Below the pieces are notes generated by a model that saw only the letters and a program-made list of their open reading frames with translations, made no database searches and had not been told where the DNA came from. From Heterotrichella gracilis (Eukaryota > Sar > Xanthophyceae > Tribonematales > Xanthonemataceae): a DNA stretch of 64,000 nucleotides. A program made the translations under genes and the position numbers. Shown piece after piece: positions 19,201 to 26,595 of this stretch (within the stretch, counting starts at the first letter, position 1; every line of letters starts with the position of its first letter). Location: NCBI GenBank assembly GCA_032358255.1, contig JAULBX010009880.1, positions 1 to 64,000 on the forward strand, in the 5' to 3' direction.

Positions 19201-19959
19201 GTCTTCAAAAATATCCCTATCCTTTTGCGCGATTGCAAATGCAGAATAACCCTGATTTGATCTCAAAAACTCCTCTATCGCATATAGCGCTAATTTTGTT
19301 TTTCCAACACCTGCCGGACCGGAGAGTATTATAAAGTCACTATTTAGAAAATTTGTCTTTATTTCATCTAGTTCGTTTTTCCTATGTAGAAACTGATTGT
19401 CAAGTGGTGTGGCTAAATTATTGCCTTTATTATTATATTGAGAAACAAAGTCACTCAGGCTTAATACCTGGCCCGTGTCCAGTGGCATACCAAGCATGTC
19501 CTTAGCAAGAATAAGGTACTTAAAGCAAATATCCATCGCAAGCGTATCAAGTCCAATTAGCTCAATGCTGACTCTCCTCTCCAGCGCATAATCAATAAGC
19601 TCCTTTTCTTGTTTAGGCGTTAATCGTGAATTAAAACAAATTACCACCTTATCAATATCCGTTCTAGGAACACCTATTTTTTCTTCATCTAGGCATTTGT
19701 CAATATCACCTTTTAGCTTTTTTACTATTCCTTTAGCCTTTGTGGTATATTCAACATAAATCAAGCAGCCATTAGTTAATCTCATAAAAGTATCTGGGGT
19801 TCCTGCTACAGTTTTTTGTTTACCAAACTTACTTCCTGTACGATTAAAACTTAAAACCTCTTCTTCTTTCAATTTCAAATAAGCGTCACACAAGTTTTGA
19901 AAAGCCGCTCCATCAATGGCCAAAATTTTTTGTTCGATGAGTTGAAGTCTTCCTATCAT
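16213..19959 (-). CDS. STAND-type NTPase with N-terminal nuclease-like domain, putative antiviral
   Basis: 1248 residues. Residues about 1-140 look like a PD-(D/E)XK nuclease fold (GTPDTFMRL, then YVEYTTKAKG). A STAND/AAA NTPase follows, with Walker A LSGPAGVGKTKLALY near residue 216 and Walker B YILLVDDTN near 267. The remaining 800 residues are helical, probably sensor repeats. This effector-NTPase-sensor order is that of Avs-type proteins, which recognise phage proteins and then activate the nuclease. No partner gene is seen. The antiviral role is inferred from architecture. Confidence 0.75.
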   Translation of the reverse strand: MIGRLQLIEQKILAIDGAAFQNLCDAYLKLKEEEVLSFNRTGSKFGKQKTVAGTPDTFMRLTNGCLIYVEYTTKAKGIVKKLKGDIDKCLDEEKIGVPRTDIDKVVICFNSRLTPKQEKELIDYALERRVSIELIGLDTLAMDICFKYLILAKDMLGMPLDTGQVLSLSDFVSQYNNKGNNLATPLDNQFLHRKNELDEIKTNFLNSDFIILSGPAGVGKTKLALYAIEEFLRSNQGYSAFAIAQKDRDIFEDLKIHLKLDANYILLVDDTNRQLINFRQILNVFRENRKGSIKIISTVRDYALPDVIGQCSDLNHTHIQVERFTDDEIKTLIEGDSFEIRHAKYQQKIIAIADGNARLAVMAARLAQQKQWAFIDGDVFDLFDTYFQTFIKDSKIFNNTSIIKTLGIISFFFSIDKSNKTFMEELLNDFGLDYYKFMEAVDELEKMELLETRFNIVRVSEQVMATYFFYKVFIKDDILPFRILLDKYYNPTWKSRFTEAVISANNLFYYTNEEVLNKLGITLSQYLDSIDGDNEKLMDFFDLFWIYKRDEMLLYFHNKIKEIPEPQDPVYEVKEDPKRWQNDKVLYRLSEVLYHLTESFVPALDLAFEYCRKKPEEFPVLLKRIKDRITFSDEDRRYHFKRQTDLFDHVINNATLDKPHYMAAFFDLSKDFLAHHYHSSVGGRKNTIILQEYTIPLDNAIKKLRKKIWNAIFEKFKDYPKQSFSVIKNFSVGTKGSKKEITDFDTELLYPFLRDNLDMRNFEHVYFMNDPTSWIYKKTKQDENYKELRAKMRSEEYECFKRLDMNSHRGKQDYEFKTTEEFQRLKERDIRRYFIFKSENDFVLFHRTIKNLTEMESTMSWWLTQAVDIVAQENIKQNEEIGYKFIESILNNYPSILYVLRGTIQSVMQSNERATKRLWDLLEIWQDQFGAIWRLEFFALLPEALVNQYYKDALLRTVSTLTRGAYIPFDSYEKFSSVESDIIAKILKLIVEKIESTDLRISLSHDFFEKYASKLENNFDLLAKAYFQYEKLDPHADYDNSGLKSLIQIKPDFLITYIKHSFSERHGLGDSKEKMGFIWDIEDQELIMQAIETLVEAKYYSGIGNHEVNMFFNNLTDEQKKKAERFVMSYITDHNKDVKRMNVIFDVLRHRMREFFDGAYIHYLSLNTDVKTFKEIMWRGNGGSIQSADVLFGELEAKEWKKLYETTERIASAAELIPIKAYLKMKINQGLRYADHERKMKFIDSHYY

Positions 19960-20177
19960 AATTTTTTTAGTTTTCTGGTGTAAAGTTAACTGCTATCTGT
20001 AAAATTTGATGCTATTTTATACAGTAATATAATTCCAAAATTTATTGAAAACAAAGAATGAAAGGATAATAGATCTTAAGAAATTTTTATGGTTCACAAA
20101 AATGATAATTATTATATTTTATATGATTGATTATTAATTAATTACAATTCTTGTCAATCAACAGCTTGATAAAGTAT

Positions 20178-20240
20178 AGTGGAGTTTCACACTGCATGAT
20201 AGCATGAAGAGTGCCAAAGTAGCGAGGCACTTCTTTTTTT
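20178..20240 (+). ncRNA. possible orphan small transcript with terminator
   Basis: A plus-strand terminator (GAAGAGTGCC at 20206-20215 pairing with GGCACTTC at 20226-20233, then T8) has no plus-strand gene upstream: the neighbouring gene runs away on the minus strand from 19959. TTG near 20158 and TATAGTGG near 20175 could be a weak promoter. A transcript of about 60 nt is therefore possible. The rest of 19960-20436 holds only the promoter at 20322. Confidence 0.3.
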
Positions 20241-20321
20241 TAGTTCAAAATATTCATTAATAACCAAAAAAATTAGTTCGAAAATCAAACAATTGCAAGT
20301 ATCTAATCCAATAAAAACCAA

Positions 20322-20365
20322 GTAGTACTACCTATTTACTTTTCAAAATCTATCGATTACATTTA
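20322..20365 (+). promoter_or_regulatory. GTAGTACTAC-type promoter, copy 4
   Basis: Palindrome at 20322-20331, CTATTTAC next to it, and TACATTTA at 20358-20365 after exactly 26 nt. The gene below starts at 20437 and several small plus-strand genes follow. Confidence 0.6.
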
Positions 20366-20436
20366 CCCAAAACACTTTTGTTTAAATATCAATTTTTAGT
20401 TGCATTGTTTTCTTTTTTAATTTAACTAAAGTCAAT

Positions 20437-20655
20437 ATGAAGTACATTTTAAAGTTAGTCTTAGTCTTAATCATTTTTGCTTCATTCAAGACCGGACCAG
20501 AAAAAGTATATGTCTGCGACAGCAAAACCTCAGTAGCCTATCATGAAACAAAAGATTGTAGAGGTTTAAAGAAATGTACCCACACAATTATTTATATCAC
20601 TAAAAAAGATGCAATTGATACTTATGGCAAAAGAGCATGTAAAATATGTTATTAG
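20437..20655 (+). CDS. small secreted cysteine-rich protein (72 aa)
   Basis: A signal peptide or anchor (residues 1-18) precedes a compact domain with the spacing YVCDS...YHETKDCRGLKKC...KRACKICY. Five cysteines and a histidine suggest disulphides or a metal site. Such short proteins are frequent in this phylum but uncharacterised. It is first gene below promoter copy 4. Confidence 0.65.
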   Translation: MKYILKLVLVLIIFASFKTGPEKVYVCDSKTSVAYHETKDCRGLKKCTHTIIYITKKDAIDTYGKRACKICY

Positions 20656-20720
20656 AGTTATTTAAAAAAACAAATTGGTAATAAAAGAGTTGAAATAGAA
20701 CATAATAAAGTCTTAAGCAA

Positions 20721-20993
20721 ATGGAAGTTAATGAAATAGTCGGTATTTCTAGCTCCTTCGTCCTTACTACAGTAATTACGATTTTTAATGAATCAATTAA
20801 AGAAATAATTCGTAAGTACTTTTCGCTAAGAACCAAAAAAGAAATTAAGAAGTACTATTTTGTTTTACTGATAACGGCGATTGTGCTCCCCTTAATACTA
20901 ATCTATTTCACATCAGATAAAATGAACAAATCGAAAATTGAAACAGTTGGTCACTCCACTCGGATTCAACCAATGCAAAAAACTAAAAATTAA
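20721..20993 (+). CDS. small membrane protein (90 aa)
   Basis: Two hydrophobic helices (about residues 8-24 and 45-63) are separated by a basic loop (YFSLRTKKEIKKYY), and the C-terminus is polar. It sits between two secreted proteins, with 65 bp to the gene before and 11 bp to the gene after. Function unknown. Confidence 0.5.
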   Translation: MEVNEIVGISSSFVLTTVITIFNESIKEIIRKYFSLRTKKEIKKYYFVLLITAIVLPLILIYFTSDKMNKSKIETVGHSTRIQPMQKTKN

Positions 20994-21004
20994 AATATTA
21001 ATCT

Positions 21005-21514
21005 ATGAAAAATATATTTTCATTTGCATTAAAAATACTGTCTTTGTATTTTCTAATTACCATGTGTGCCTGCACAAAAGGAGAAGTAGGCCCAAAAGGT
21101 GACCCAGGCCCAGCCGGAAGCACGAATATTGTATCAACAAGCTATCAAATGCCGTCTTGGACAAATGGTGCGGATTATTGGTATGCAGATTTAAGCGTTG
21201 AAGCCCTCACTTCAACTGTTCAAAGTTCAGGGGCAGTAATTGTATATGTGAGTACAGACCAAGGAAAAAACTGGTTAGCATTACCTTATACAGCCTTGAA
21301 TTCGACAAACTATTTTATGCAATTTGTTACAAGTTCAGGTAATGTTGAGGTTCAATGGCTTTATAACGGTATTGGAAACGGTTCCAGCCCTAATTCATTT
21401 TATGGCACAACCTGCCAGTTCAAGGTGATTGTTATTCCTTCTGAAAAAATTAAACCAAACGTTGATTACAATAATTTTGACCAAGTTAAATCATCTTATA
21501 ATATTTCATTTTAA
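21005..21514 (+). CDS. lipoprotein with short collagen-like repeat
   Basis: 169 residues. The signal ends at ITMCACTKG, with Cys as likely lipidation site, and is followed at once by GPKGDPGPAG, a short Gly-X-Y stretch. The remaining 130 residues form a beta-rich domain. Proteins with this arrangement are common outer-membrane lipoproteins in Bacteroidota with no assigned role. Confidence 0.75.
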   Translation: MKNIFSFALKILSLYFLITMCACTKGEVGPKGDPGPAGSTNIVSTSYQMPSWTNGADYWYADLSVEALTSTVQSSGAVIVYVSTDQGKNWLALPYTALNSTNYFMQFVTSSGNVEVQWLYNGIGNGSSPNSFYGTTCQFKVIVIPSEKIKPNVDYNNFDQVKSSYNISF

Positions 21515-21566
21515 AGCTAATGCAGAGTGAAGTTCAAATACATTTTAATCAAAAAAAACAAATAAT

Positions 21567-21779
21567 ATGGCTAGAGATAAAGCAAAAGATGATAGAACGT
21601 TTAATTGCTCACAACAATATGAACATGATTATGTTGCTGGGCTATACAGCATTGAAAGACGGGCAAATGTTCGAGCCTTTCTAACCAATGGATGCAATAG
21701 CAATCTAATTTATAATTCTACTCATAAACGCGTGTATGAACTAATCAAACAACATCTGGGTTACGAAATTCCGATTTAA
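21567..21779 (+). CDS. small conserved protein (70 aa)
   Basis: Opens MARDKAKDDRTFNCSQQYE and ends YELIKQHLGYEIPI. It is soluble, with no signal and no metal motif beyond two Cys. Short proteins with this opening are widespread in Bacteroidota. Function unknown. Confidence 0.6.
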   Translation: MARDKAKDDRTFNCSQQYEHDYVAGLYSIERRANVRAFLTNGCNSNLIYNSTHKRVYELIKQHLGYEIPI

Positions 21780-21797
21780 CTGAATAGAGGCTTTTAG

Positions 21798-22131
21798 ATG
21801 GTTTATTATGATGATGAAAGACCTAAAGAGTTATTACAATCAGTTGTTAATGATAAGTATGAAATATTGTCTGTTAAATAGAAAATCGTTAAAACTTGAG
21901 GCTAGTGTTGTGAAGGAAATCAAGGTACCGCGACAGATGTCAGTTCAAAACTCAATTTGTCGTATTAAAGTTGATTTTAAGAAAGCGTTGCAAATTGATG
22001 CAGTGGTATTACATTCTGAAATGGCAGGAAAAACTATTGGTGTTACTTGGAAAATTATCAGACCAAGATCCGTCTTTGATTTTTCATCTAAGGAGGTTCT
22101 TTGTAACGATCCTTTAACTGAATTTGACTAA
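21798..22131 (+). pseudogene. small gene with two overlapping frames, possibly frameshifted
   Basis: ATG 21798, with a plausible AGAGG upstream, opens 27 codons (MVYYDDERPKELLQSVV) that stop at 21881. A second frame (ATG 21808 to 22131, 107 codons) reads well only from about residue 25 on (SVVKEIKVPRQMS, FKKALQIDAVVLHSEMAGK). The start of the first frame and the end of the second look like one gene broken by a frameshift near 21880. Alternatively the second frame is a genuine gene with a poor start. Unknown family. Confidence 0.35.
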
Positions 22132-22289
22132 ATTGAATTAAAATCGGCCTCTAAAATAATTATGGCCTTAAGCATAATTGAAAATTTGTAAACTATGAGC
22201 ATATGAATTGGATAAACATTTAAACCGATGAGTGAGGTTTTTCCATTTTACTAAAGTAATTTTATAACGCTGACTTTAAGACAAATCAC

Positions 22290-23294
22290 ATGGCAAATGA
22301 ACCCAAACTAAGTGTATTTATTATTCAATTACACGCTGAAAAAGAACCATCATTTTATAGAAGGTTTTCCAAAACCAATAGTAATGTTGCGGAAGGAGAT
22401 TCTGTTATATTTCTAGATATGTTCCAATCCTTTATGAACAAACTTGATGGGAAGAAGTATCACAGTAATAATAAGACAGGCAAGGCTTTTACTGGACAAA
22501 AAAAAGCCGGTAAAGAAGGTTTCGATATTTCAATTGATACTAATAAATTCATAATTCAAGGCACCATTGATGGTGGTCGCTTCGGTGACGAATGGGCAAA
22601 ATCAAAACTGAACGATAAAACCGTAAGGGAACAGTTAACACAAGACGATGTTTTAACAAGAAAATTTTACTTTTATTTACATACTCCTCTTGATTCGGAT
22701 AAGGGTATACTTATGATTCAAAGTTATTCTAATGATTCAATAACTAATGACTTTGTAAAGTTTGTACGAAACTTTTTTGGTCATGAATCAAAGGGCTATA
22801 AAATTGCTTCTGCAAGTAAACATGTGCCCAAATCTTTAATAGAGGAATTTAAAGCAGATAGCATCGTTAAGTCATTTACTTTTAAGTCAACGGTTCTTAT
22901 ACCACATGTAGATGCCAAGATTCGAACTCCAAAAGAAGATGAATTTATTGTTACGATTAAAGTTGAATCTAAAGATGGTATTAAACAAAAAGATTACGAT
23001 GCCTATATGACTAAAATGAGTAAAGGTCAGTTCTCTGTTGGCGAATCTTCAAAATTATTTTCTAACTTTTCTAAAAAGCAGGCTACGATCAAGAATCAAC
23101 AACTTAATAAAACATCTTCATTTGATCTAAGCCGTAAGTTTGACATTCAACCAATAATATATTTGGATCTAAGTAAGGTTAAATTTATTGGTAAAAAAAT
23201 CGATTTCGATTCGTTAAAAGAATTTTGTAATAAAGTTTTGAAAGAAATGGAATTAGAAGTTTACGGAAGAAAAAATGCAGTCGCAAAGCACTAA
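22290..23294 (+). CDS. uncharacterised protein, first gene of a two-gene membrane-coupled system
   Basis: 334 residues, soluble. The N-terminal half is beta-rich (LSVFIIQLHAEKEPSFYRRF, ITIDGGRFGDEWAKSK-like); the C-terminal half ends with basic helices. I do not recognise the family and see no classical nuclease or NTPase motif. Its last 20 bases overlap the start of the membrane-protein gene at 23275, so translation is probably coupled. Two-gene operons of one soluble and one multi-helix membrane protein are a common defence design; that role is inferred from context only. Confidence 0.6.
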   Translation: MANEPKLSVFIIQLHAEKEPSFYRRFSKTNSNVAEGDSVIFLDMFQSFMNKLDGKKYHSNNKTGKAFTGQKKAGKEGFDISIDTNKFIIQGTIDGGRFGDEWAKSKLNDKTVREQLTQDDVLTRKFYFYLHTPLDSDKGILMIQSYSNDSITNDFVKFVRNFFGHESKGYKIASASKHVPKSLIEEFKADSIVKSFTFKSTVLIPHVDAKIRTPKEDEFIVTIKVESKDGIKQKDYDAYMTKMSKGQFSVGESSKLFSNFSKKQATIKNQQLNKTSSFDLSRKFDIQPIIYLDLSKVKFIGKKIDFDSLKEFCNKVLKEMELEVYGRKNAVAKH

Positions 23295-23889
23295 AGAATA
23301 TATTAAAAAACTACTGCAGGATGGCCATAGATGGCAGTATACCGATATCTGGGAAATTGAAACTAAACCTAAATACTATTTTACTGAAATTCAAATTGTA
23401 ATAGTAATTATTTCTTCGGTAGCCGCACCTTTTTTACGTAATGGATTCTCTAGCGATTTTGTTGATTACGCGATCACAGCCCTTTCGATTTTTGTGGGTC
23501 TTTTTTTAACTCTAATCCTTACAGCTTTTGATAAATTTAGAGCTTTGCCAAAGATAGATCGCCCTACATGTAATGAACAAGACTATCTAAAAACCCGGAA
23601 GAACTTCTTTAAACAGTTTACAGCTCTTACGGCTTATGCAATTGTATTGTCGCTATTGTGTATCATTTTGCTAGGCATAGTATCGTTGACGTCCTGTTTT
23701 AACGACAGTTTATATAATCATCAATTTGCCCACCCAACAAAAGAATCAGTAATTCGTTTTCTCATGCTTGCATTGAAAACACTATATAATGGTATAATAC
23801 TATATTTCCTTTTTGATTTTCTTTGTATCGTATTGTATGCTGTAACATCTATGCATGCATATATGCAGGTTGAATTCGATAAAGACTAG
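23275..23889 (+). CDS. four-helix membrane protein, second gene of the pair
   Basis: 204 residues with four strongly hydrophobic segments (about residues 39-56, 63-86, 117-143, 162-190) and a short soluble N-terminus (YIKKLLQDGHRWQYTDIWE). Size and topology are like membrane effectors such as KwaA, but I see no sequence identity that would support that name. It overlaps the preceding gene by 20 bp. Confidence 0.6.
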   Translation: MQSQSTKEYIKKLLQDGHRWQYTDIWEIETKPKYYFTEIQIVIVIISSVAAPFLRNGFSSDFVDYAITALSIFVGLFLTLILTAFDKFRALPKIDRPTCNEQDYLKTRKNFFKQFTALTAYAIVLSLLCIILLGIVSLTSCFNDSLYNHQFAHPTKESVIRFLMLALKTLYNGIILYFLFDFLCIVLYAVTSMHAYMQVEFDKD

Positions 23890-23984
23890 GTATTCATTTT
23901 CAGAAATTTCCCCAGCATTTTTTTGTTATAATATTTATAAAGACTCAAGATGAGATTCATGCACATGGTAAAGTGGTGTTCCTC

Positions 23985-24122
23985 ACAGCTTGCAAGCATA
24001 AAGCGCGCCAAAGCAGCGCAGCCCATTTTTTTGTTTTAGTTGTTAAACTAAAAAAATACACTGCGCTGCCTTCCTTTCGTCAGGCTTGGGCTTTGTCACG
24101 CTTTATGCTGTTTGCAAGCTGT
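23985..24122. repeat. long imperfect inverted repeat
   Basis: Outer arms ACAGCTTGCAAGCATAAAGCG (23985-24004 and on) and its complement at 24099-24122 with a 3-nt insertion; inner arms GCAGCGCAG plus T7 (24013-24032) and A7 plus CTGCGCTGC (24050-24069); the centre is near 24040. It could fold as one long hairpin of DNA or RNA. Confidence 0.7.
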
Positions 24123-24533
24123 TCCTCACGTCAGCCTCCTCATTATTCAAAGCCGCTTCCTTTCGTCAGCCACTTTTCATAATGCCGGCTTCCTGTCTTT
24201 ATGTGCTCGCCTTGCAGTCGCTTTGGGCTGCGGCTAAAGCGTCGCAAACTTCCAAGGCAGATAATTTCTTGTGCTGTTTGCACCTGCTTTAGCCTTGTGT
24301 TCTATTGTGGCTTAAATCAAGGTGCGCTAACGCGCTTTTTTTATATTTCGCCACAAGTTAACATGGGTCGGCCCCGGCTTTGCTCAAGCCCTTTTCTATC
24401 ATTCCCCCTCTCGGGGGAACAGGAAGGGGGCTTTCACTCAGCCTCCCGGCCTCCCACCCAAAGCTCCACTCGCTGGCGGCTCGCAGACATCGTAAATTTG
24501 CCGCTGCTCGGTAACATTATGCTATCATAATGG

Positions 24534-24687
24534 TATTTGAACATTTTCATACAAATTTCCGATGAAGCATTTGAGCATGATTCTAACGGTTTTAAACTTT
24601 GAAATAAATCCTTATCTTAGATAAACGACAACAAACGATTACTGGCATTTGTAATCGTTTGTTTATGCACTTTTACGCTAGCTAGTT
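24534..24687 (+). repeat. direct repeat A, upstream of the RNase H-like gene
   Basis: About 154 bp, matched by a 151-bp copy at 25583-25733. The shared core includes AAATTTCCGATGAAGCATTT and AAATAAATCCTTATCTTAGA. This copy carries a perfect 12-bp hairpin, ACAAACGATTAC with GTAATCGTTTGT, which is degenerate in copy B. Confidence 0.7.
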
Positions 24688-24741
24688 GAAATGCGACGTG
24701 ACATAACACCTAACTAATGCCTCGTCGACAGACCCATTTGA

Positions 24742-25560
24742 ATGAAGACAAAAAATCCACATGCAGTGTATATCAATTGCGACGGTGCAATGGACTACGA
24801 CAGTAAAAATTCTGGTGGGATTGGATTCATTGTAAGCTTTCCGGATCATTTGAACATGCAAGAGGTGGCTGAAGCGCGCGGACAATATATCGGAGGGAAT
24901 ATTGAACGAATTGAATATGAAGCGCTCATCCAAGCTCTAAAATATGCTTATGACTTGTGGGTAAGAGAACGCGACACATTAAGAAATGTCCGCCAGTTAA
25001 TTCTAATAACAGACCGTTTTACTCTCCAAGACTCTGAACGCACCGGAGCATATAAAATTAGAGAATGGCGCAGAAATGGTTGGGCTAATTTCGAGGGCAA
25101 GCCAATTAAAAACCACGAATTGTTGGACAAGCTTGACAAACTGAGAAAAAAGATTTCAGACACATTTCAATTGAGAGTAAATATCGAGTACCGCCCCCGC
25201 AAGCAGAATAAAGGTGCCGACAAATTGGCAAAAGCAGGTAAGAAAGCAGGAATTCCAAATTACAGTTTAGCAAAGAAAGGTGAAAAAATAGGTCGCCGAA
25301 GATTTACAGGTGCAGAAATAAAGTACCGTCAATTAGCAGCGGATGAAATCCTCAGAGTTCATGTTTTCCGGAAAGACCCCGTACAAGACCTTTGGGAAGT
25401 TTGGTGCGAAATAATAAAGGGCAAACTCATCGGACAAAAACTTAGAATATACGCTGACAACGAACTTTCTGGGACTTTGAAACGAGGCAACGAGTTCGAC
25501 ATTCAAATTAAAGAGGTGAAAACGACATTTATTATAATACATCCACTTGTTACGGTATGA
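24742..25560 (+). CDS. RNase H-like protein with extra C-terminal domain
   Basis: 272 residues. Residues 8-170 follow an RNase HI fold: YINCDGAMD (first Asp), NIERIEYEALIQALKYA (Glu), LILITDRF (Asp) and NKGADKLAKAGK (last Asp), the four acidic positions that bind two Mg ions to cut RNA in RNA-DNA hybrids. The loops are longer than in the housekeeping enzyme. The last 90 residues form a second, unrecognised domain. The gene is alone between two direct repeats, which suggests cassette-like mobility. Confidence 0.75.
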   Translation: MKTKNPHAVYINCDGAMDYDSKNSGGIGFIVSFPDHLNMQEVAEARGQYIGGNIERIEYEALIQALKYAYDLWVRERDTLRNVRQLILITDRFTLQDSERTGAYKIREWRRNGWANFEGKPIKNHELLDKLDKLRKKISDTFQLRVNIEYRPRKQNKGADKLAKAGKKAGIPNYSLAKKGEKIGRRRFTGAEIKYRQLAADEILRVHVFRKDPVQDLWEVWCEIIKGKLIGQKLRIYADNELSGTLKRGNEFDIQIKEVKTTFIIIHPLVTV

Positions 25561-25582
25561 CAACATTCTGCATTCATATTTC

Positions 25583-25733
25583 TATTTGAATATTTTCATG
25601 CAAATTTCCGATGAAGCATTTTAGTATTATTCTAACGATTTTAAATTTTGAAATAAATCCTTATCTTAGATAGCCGACAACAAGCGAATAAAGGCAATTG
25701 TAAGTATTTGTCTATACACTTATACACTAGTTT
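25583..25733 (+). repeat. direct repeat B, downstream of the RNase H-like gene
   Basis: The second copy of the 24534-24687 repeat, by eye about four fifths identical. It ends 135 bp before the next gene and fills most of the gap 25561-25868. Confidence 0.7.
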
Positions 25734-25868
25734 ACTGCAAGCGTTGGACGAACAAACTTAAAACTTTCAGACATGAGCCAGATATTTCAAAATTTTATGG
25801 AATACTATCTAATTTTGCATCTTAGGTATAAATGGTAATTTTTAGATTCAAACTTTAAACTGATAATT

Positions 25869-26402
25869 ATGAAGACAAAAATCCTCTCCCTTATTTTAAT
25901 GTTCGGGCTTACAATGTTGGCTCACGGGCAAAATCAACTCGACGCAAACGGTAAAAAGCATGGCAAATGGACGGTTTATTTGGACAACAACTGGAAAGAA
26001 ATTAAGGACAGCAGTAAGGCTTCTTTTTACCGCTATAAAGTATATGACCATGGGACAAATATTTATCCAATGGGTCCATGCGGTAAAAAAGGCTGGAAAT
26101 TACAAACGACATCCAAATCTAAACAGCTGGATGGCGACTACGAATGGCTGACAAACAAGGGCCTTTTAAGTTCGACTCATTCTTTTAAAAATGGAGAATA
26201 TCTTGACTGCAAAGAATATTCCGCAAACGGTAAAGTAAACCAACACTTTGCTTTCTCCAAAAAATATAAAGACGAAGCCAACACCTACTTTTTTTATCAG
26301 TATGACAAAAGCGACAAAGTAAAGTTCTTCGTTATGCGCAACGGTAATCAAGGCTGGGCATTTTATCAAGGATCTAAAGACGATTTAACCCAGACAAAAT
26401 AG
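25869..26402 (+). CDS. secreted MORN/YwqK-like protein
   Basis: 177 residues with a signal peptide ending at LAHGQ. LDANGKKHGKWTVYLDNNW and later ANGKVNQHF resemble the N-G-x-x-x-G-x-W repeats of MORN or YwqK proteins. It is probably periplasmic or secreted. It stands just after direct repeat B. Confidence 0.65.
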   Translation: MKTKILSLILMFGLTMLAHGQNQLDANGKKHGKWTVYLDNNWKEIKDSSKASFYRYKVYDHGTNIYPMGPCGKKGWKLQTTSKSKQLDGDYEWLTNKGLLSSTHSFKNGEYLDCKEYSANGKVNQHFAFSKKYKDEANTYFFYQYDKSDKVKFFVMRNGNQGWAFYQGSKDDLTQTK

Positions 26403-26595
26403 TTTTACATAACTGTGTACCCAAACAGAACTACTAACACCGAGATAAATCCATGCCCTTTATTTTGCATTTTAATATCTCACCGGATATTAGTACATTT
26501 CTAAAATTCTTCGCGAGGGCACGACTCTTGATGGGAAAACGTTATGCAGCAGCCCTAAACCAAAAAAAGATACTTGCAAACAAATGTCATAAATA

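Larger units (their letters stand above)
23890..24741 (+). other. 852-bp G+C-rich non-coding stretch
   Basis: No frame here looks coding despite several short open ones; composition is much more G+C-rich than its neighbours. It holds a long inverted repeat (23985-24122), a repeated CTTCCTTTCGTCAG (24070 and 24149), a smaller palindrome CGCTTT/AAAGCG near 24220-24245, and the first of two direct repeats (24534-24687). Confidence 0.6.

Noticed and set aside
22290-23889. Kiwa (KwaA/KwaB) system
   Set aside because: Sizes and topology are similar but in the other order, and I see no DUF4868-like sequence.
23973-24530. Three overlapping plus-strand frames of 68-109 codons
   Set aside because: They lie in G+C-rich inverted-repeat DNA, have odd amino-acid content and no ribosome site; open only because the composition is skewed.
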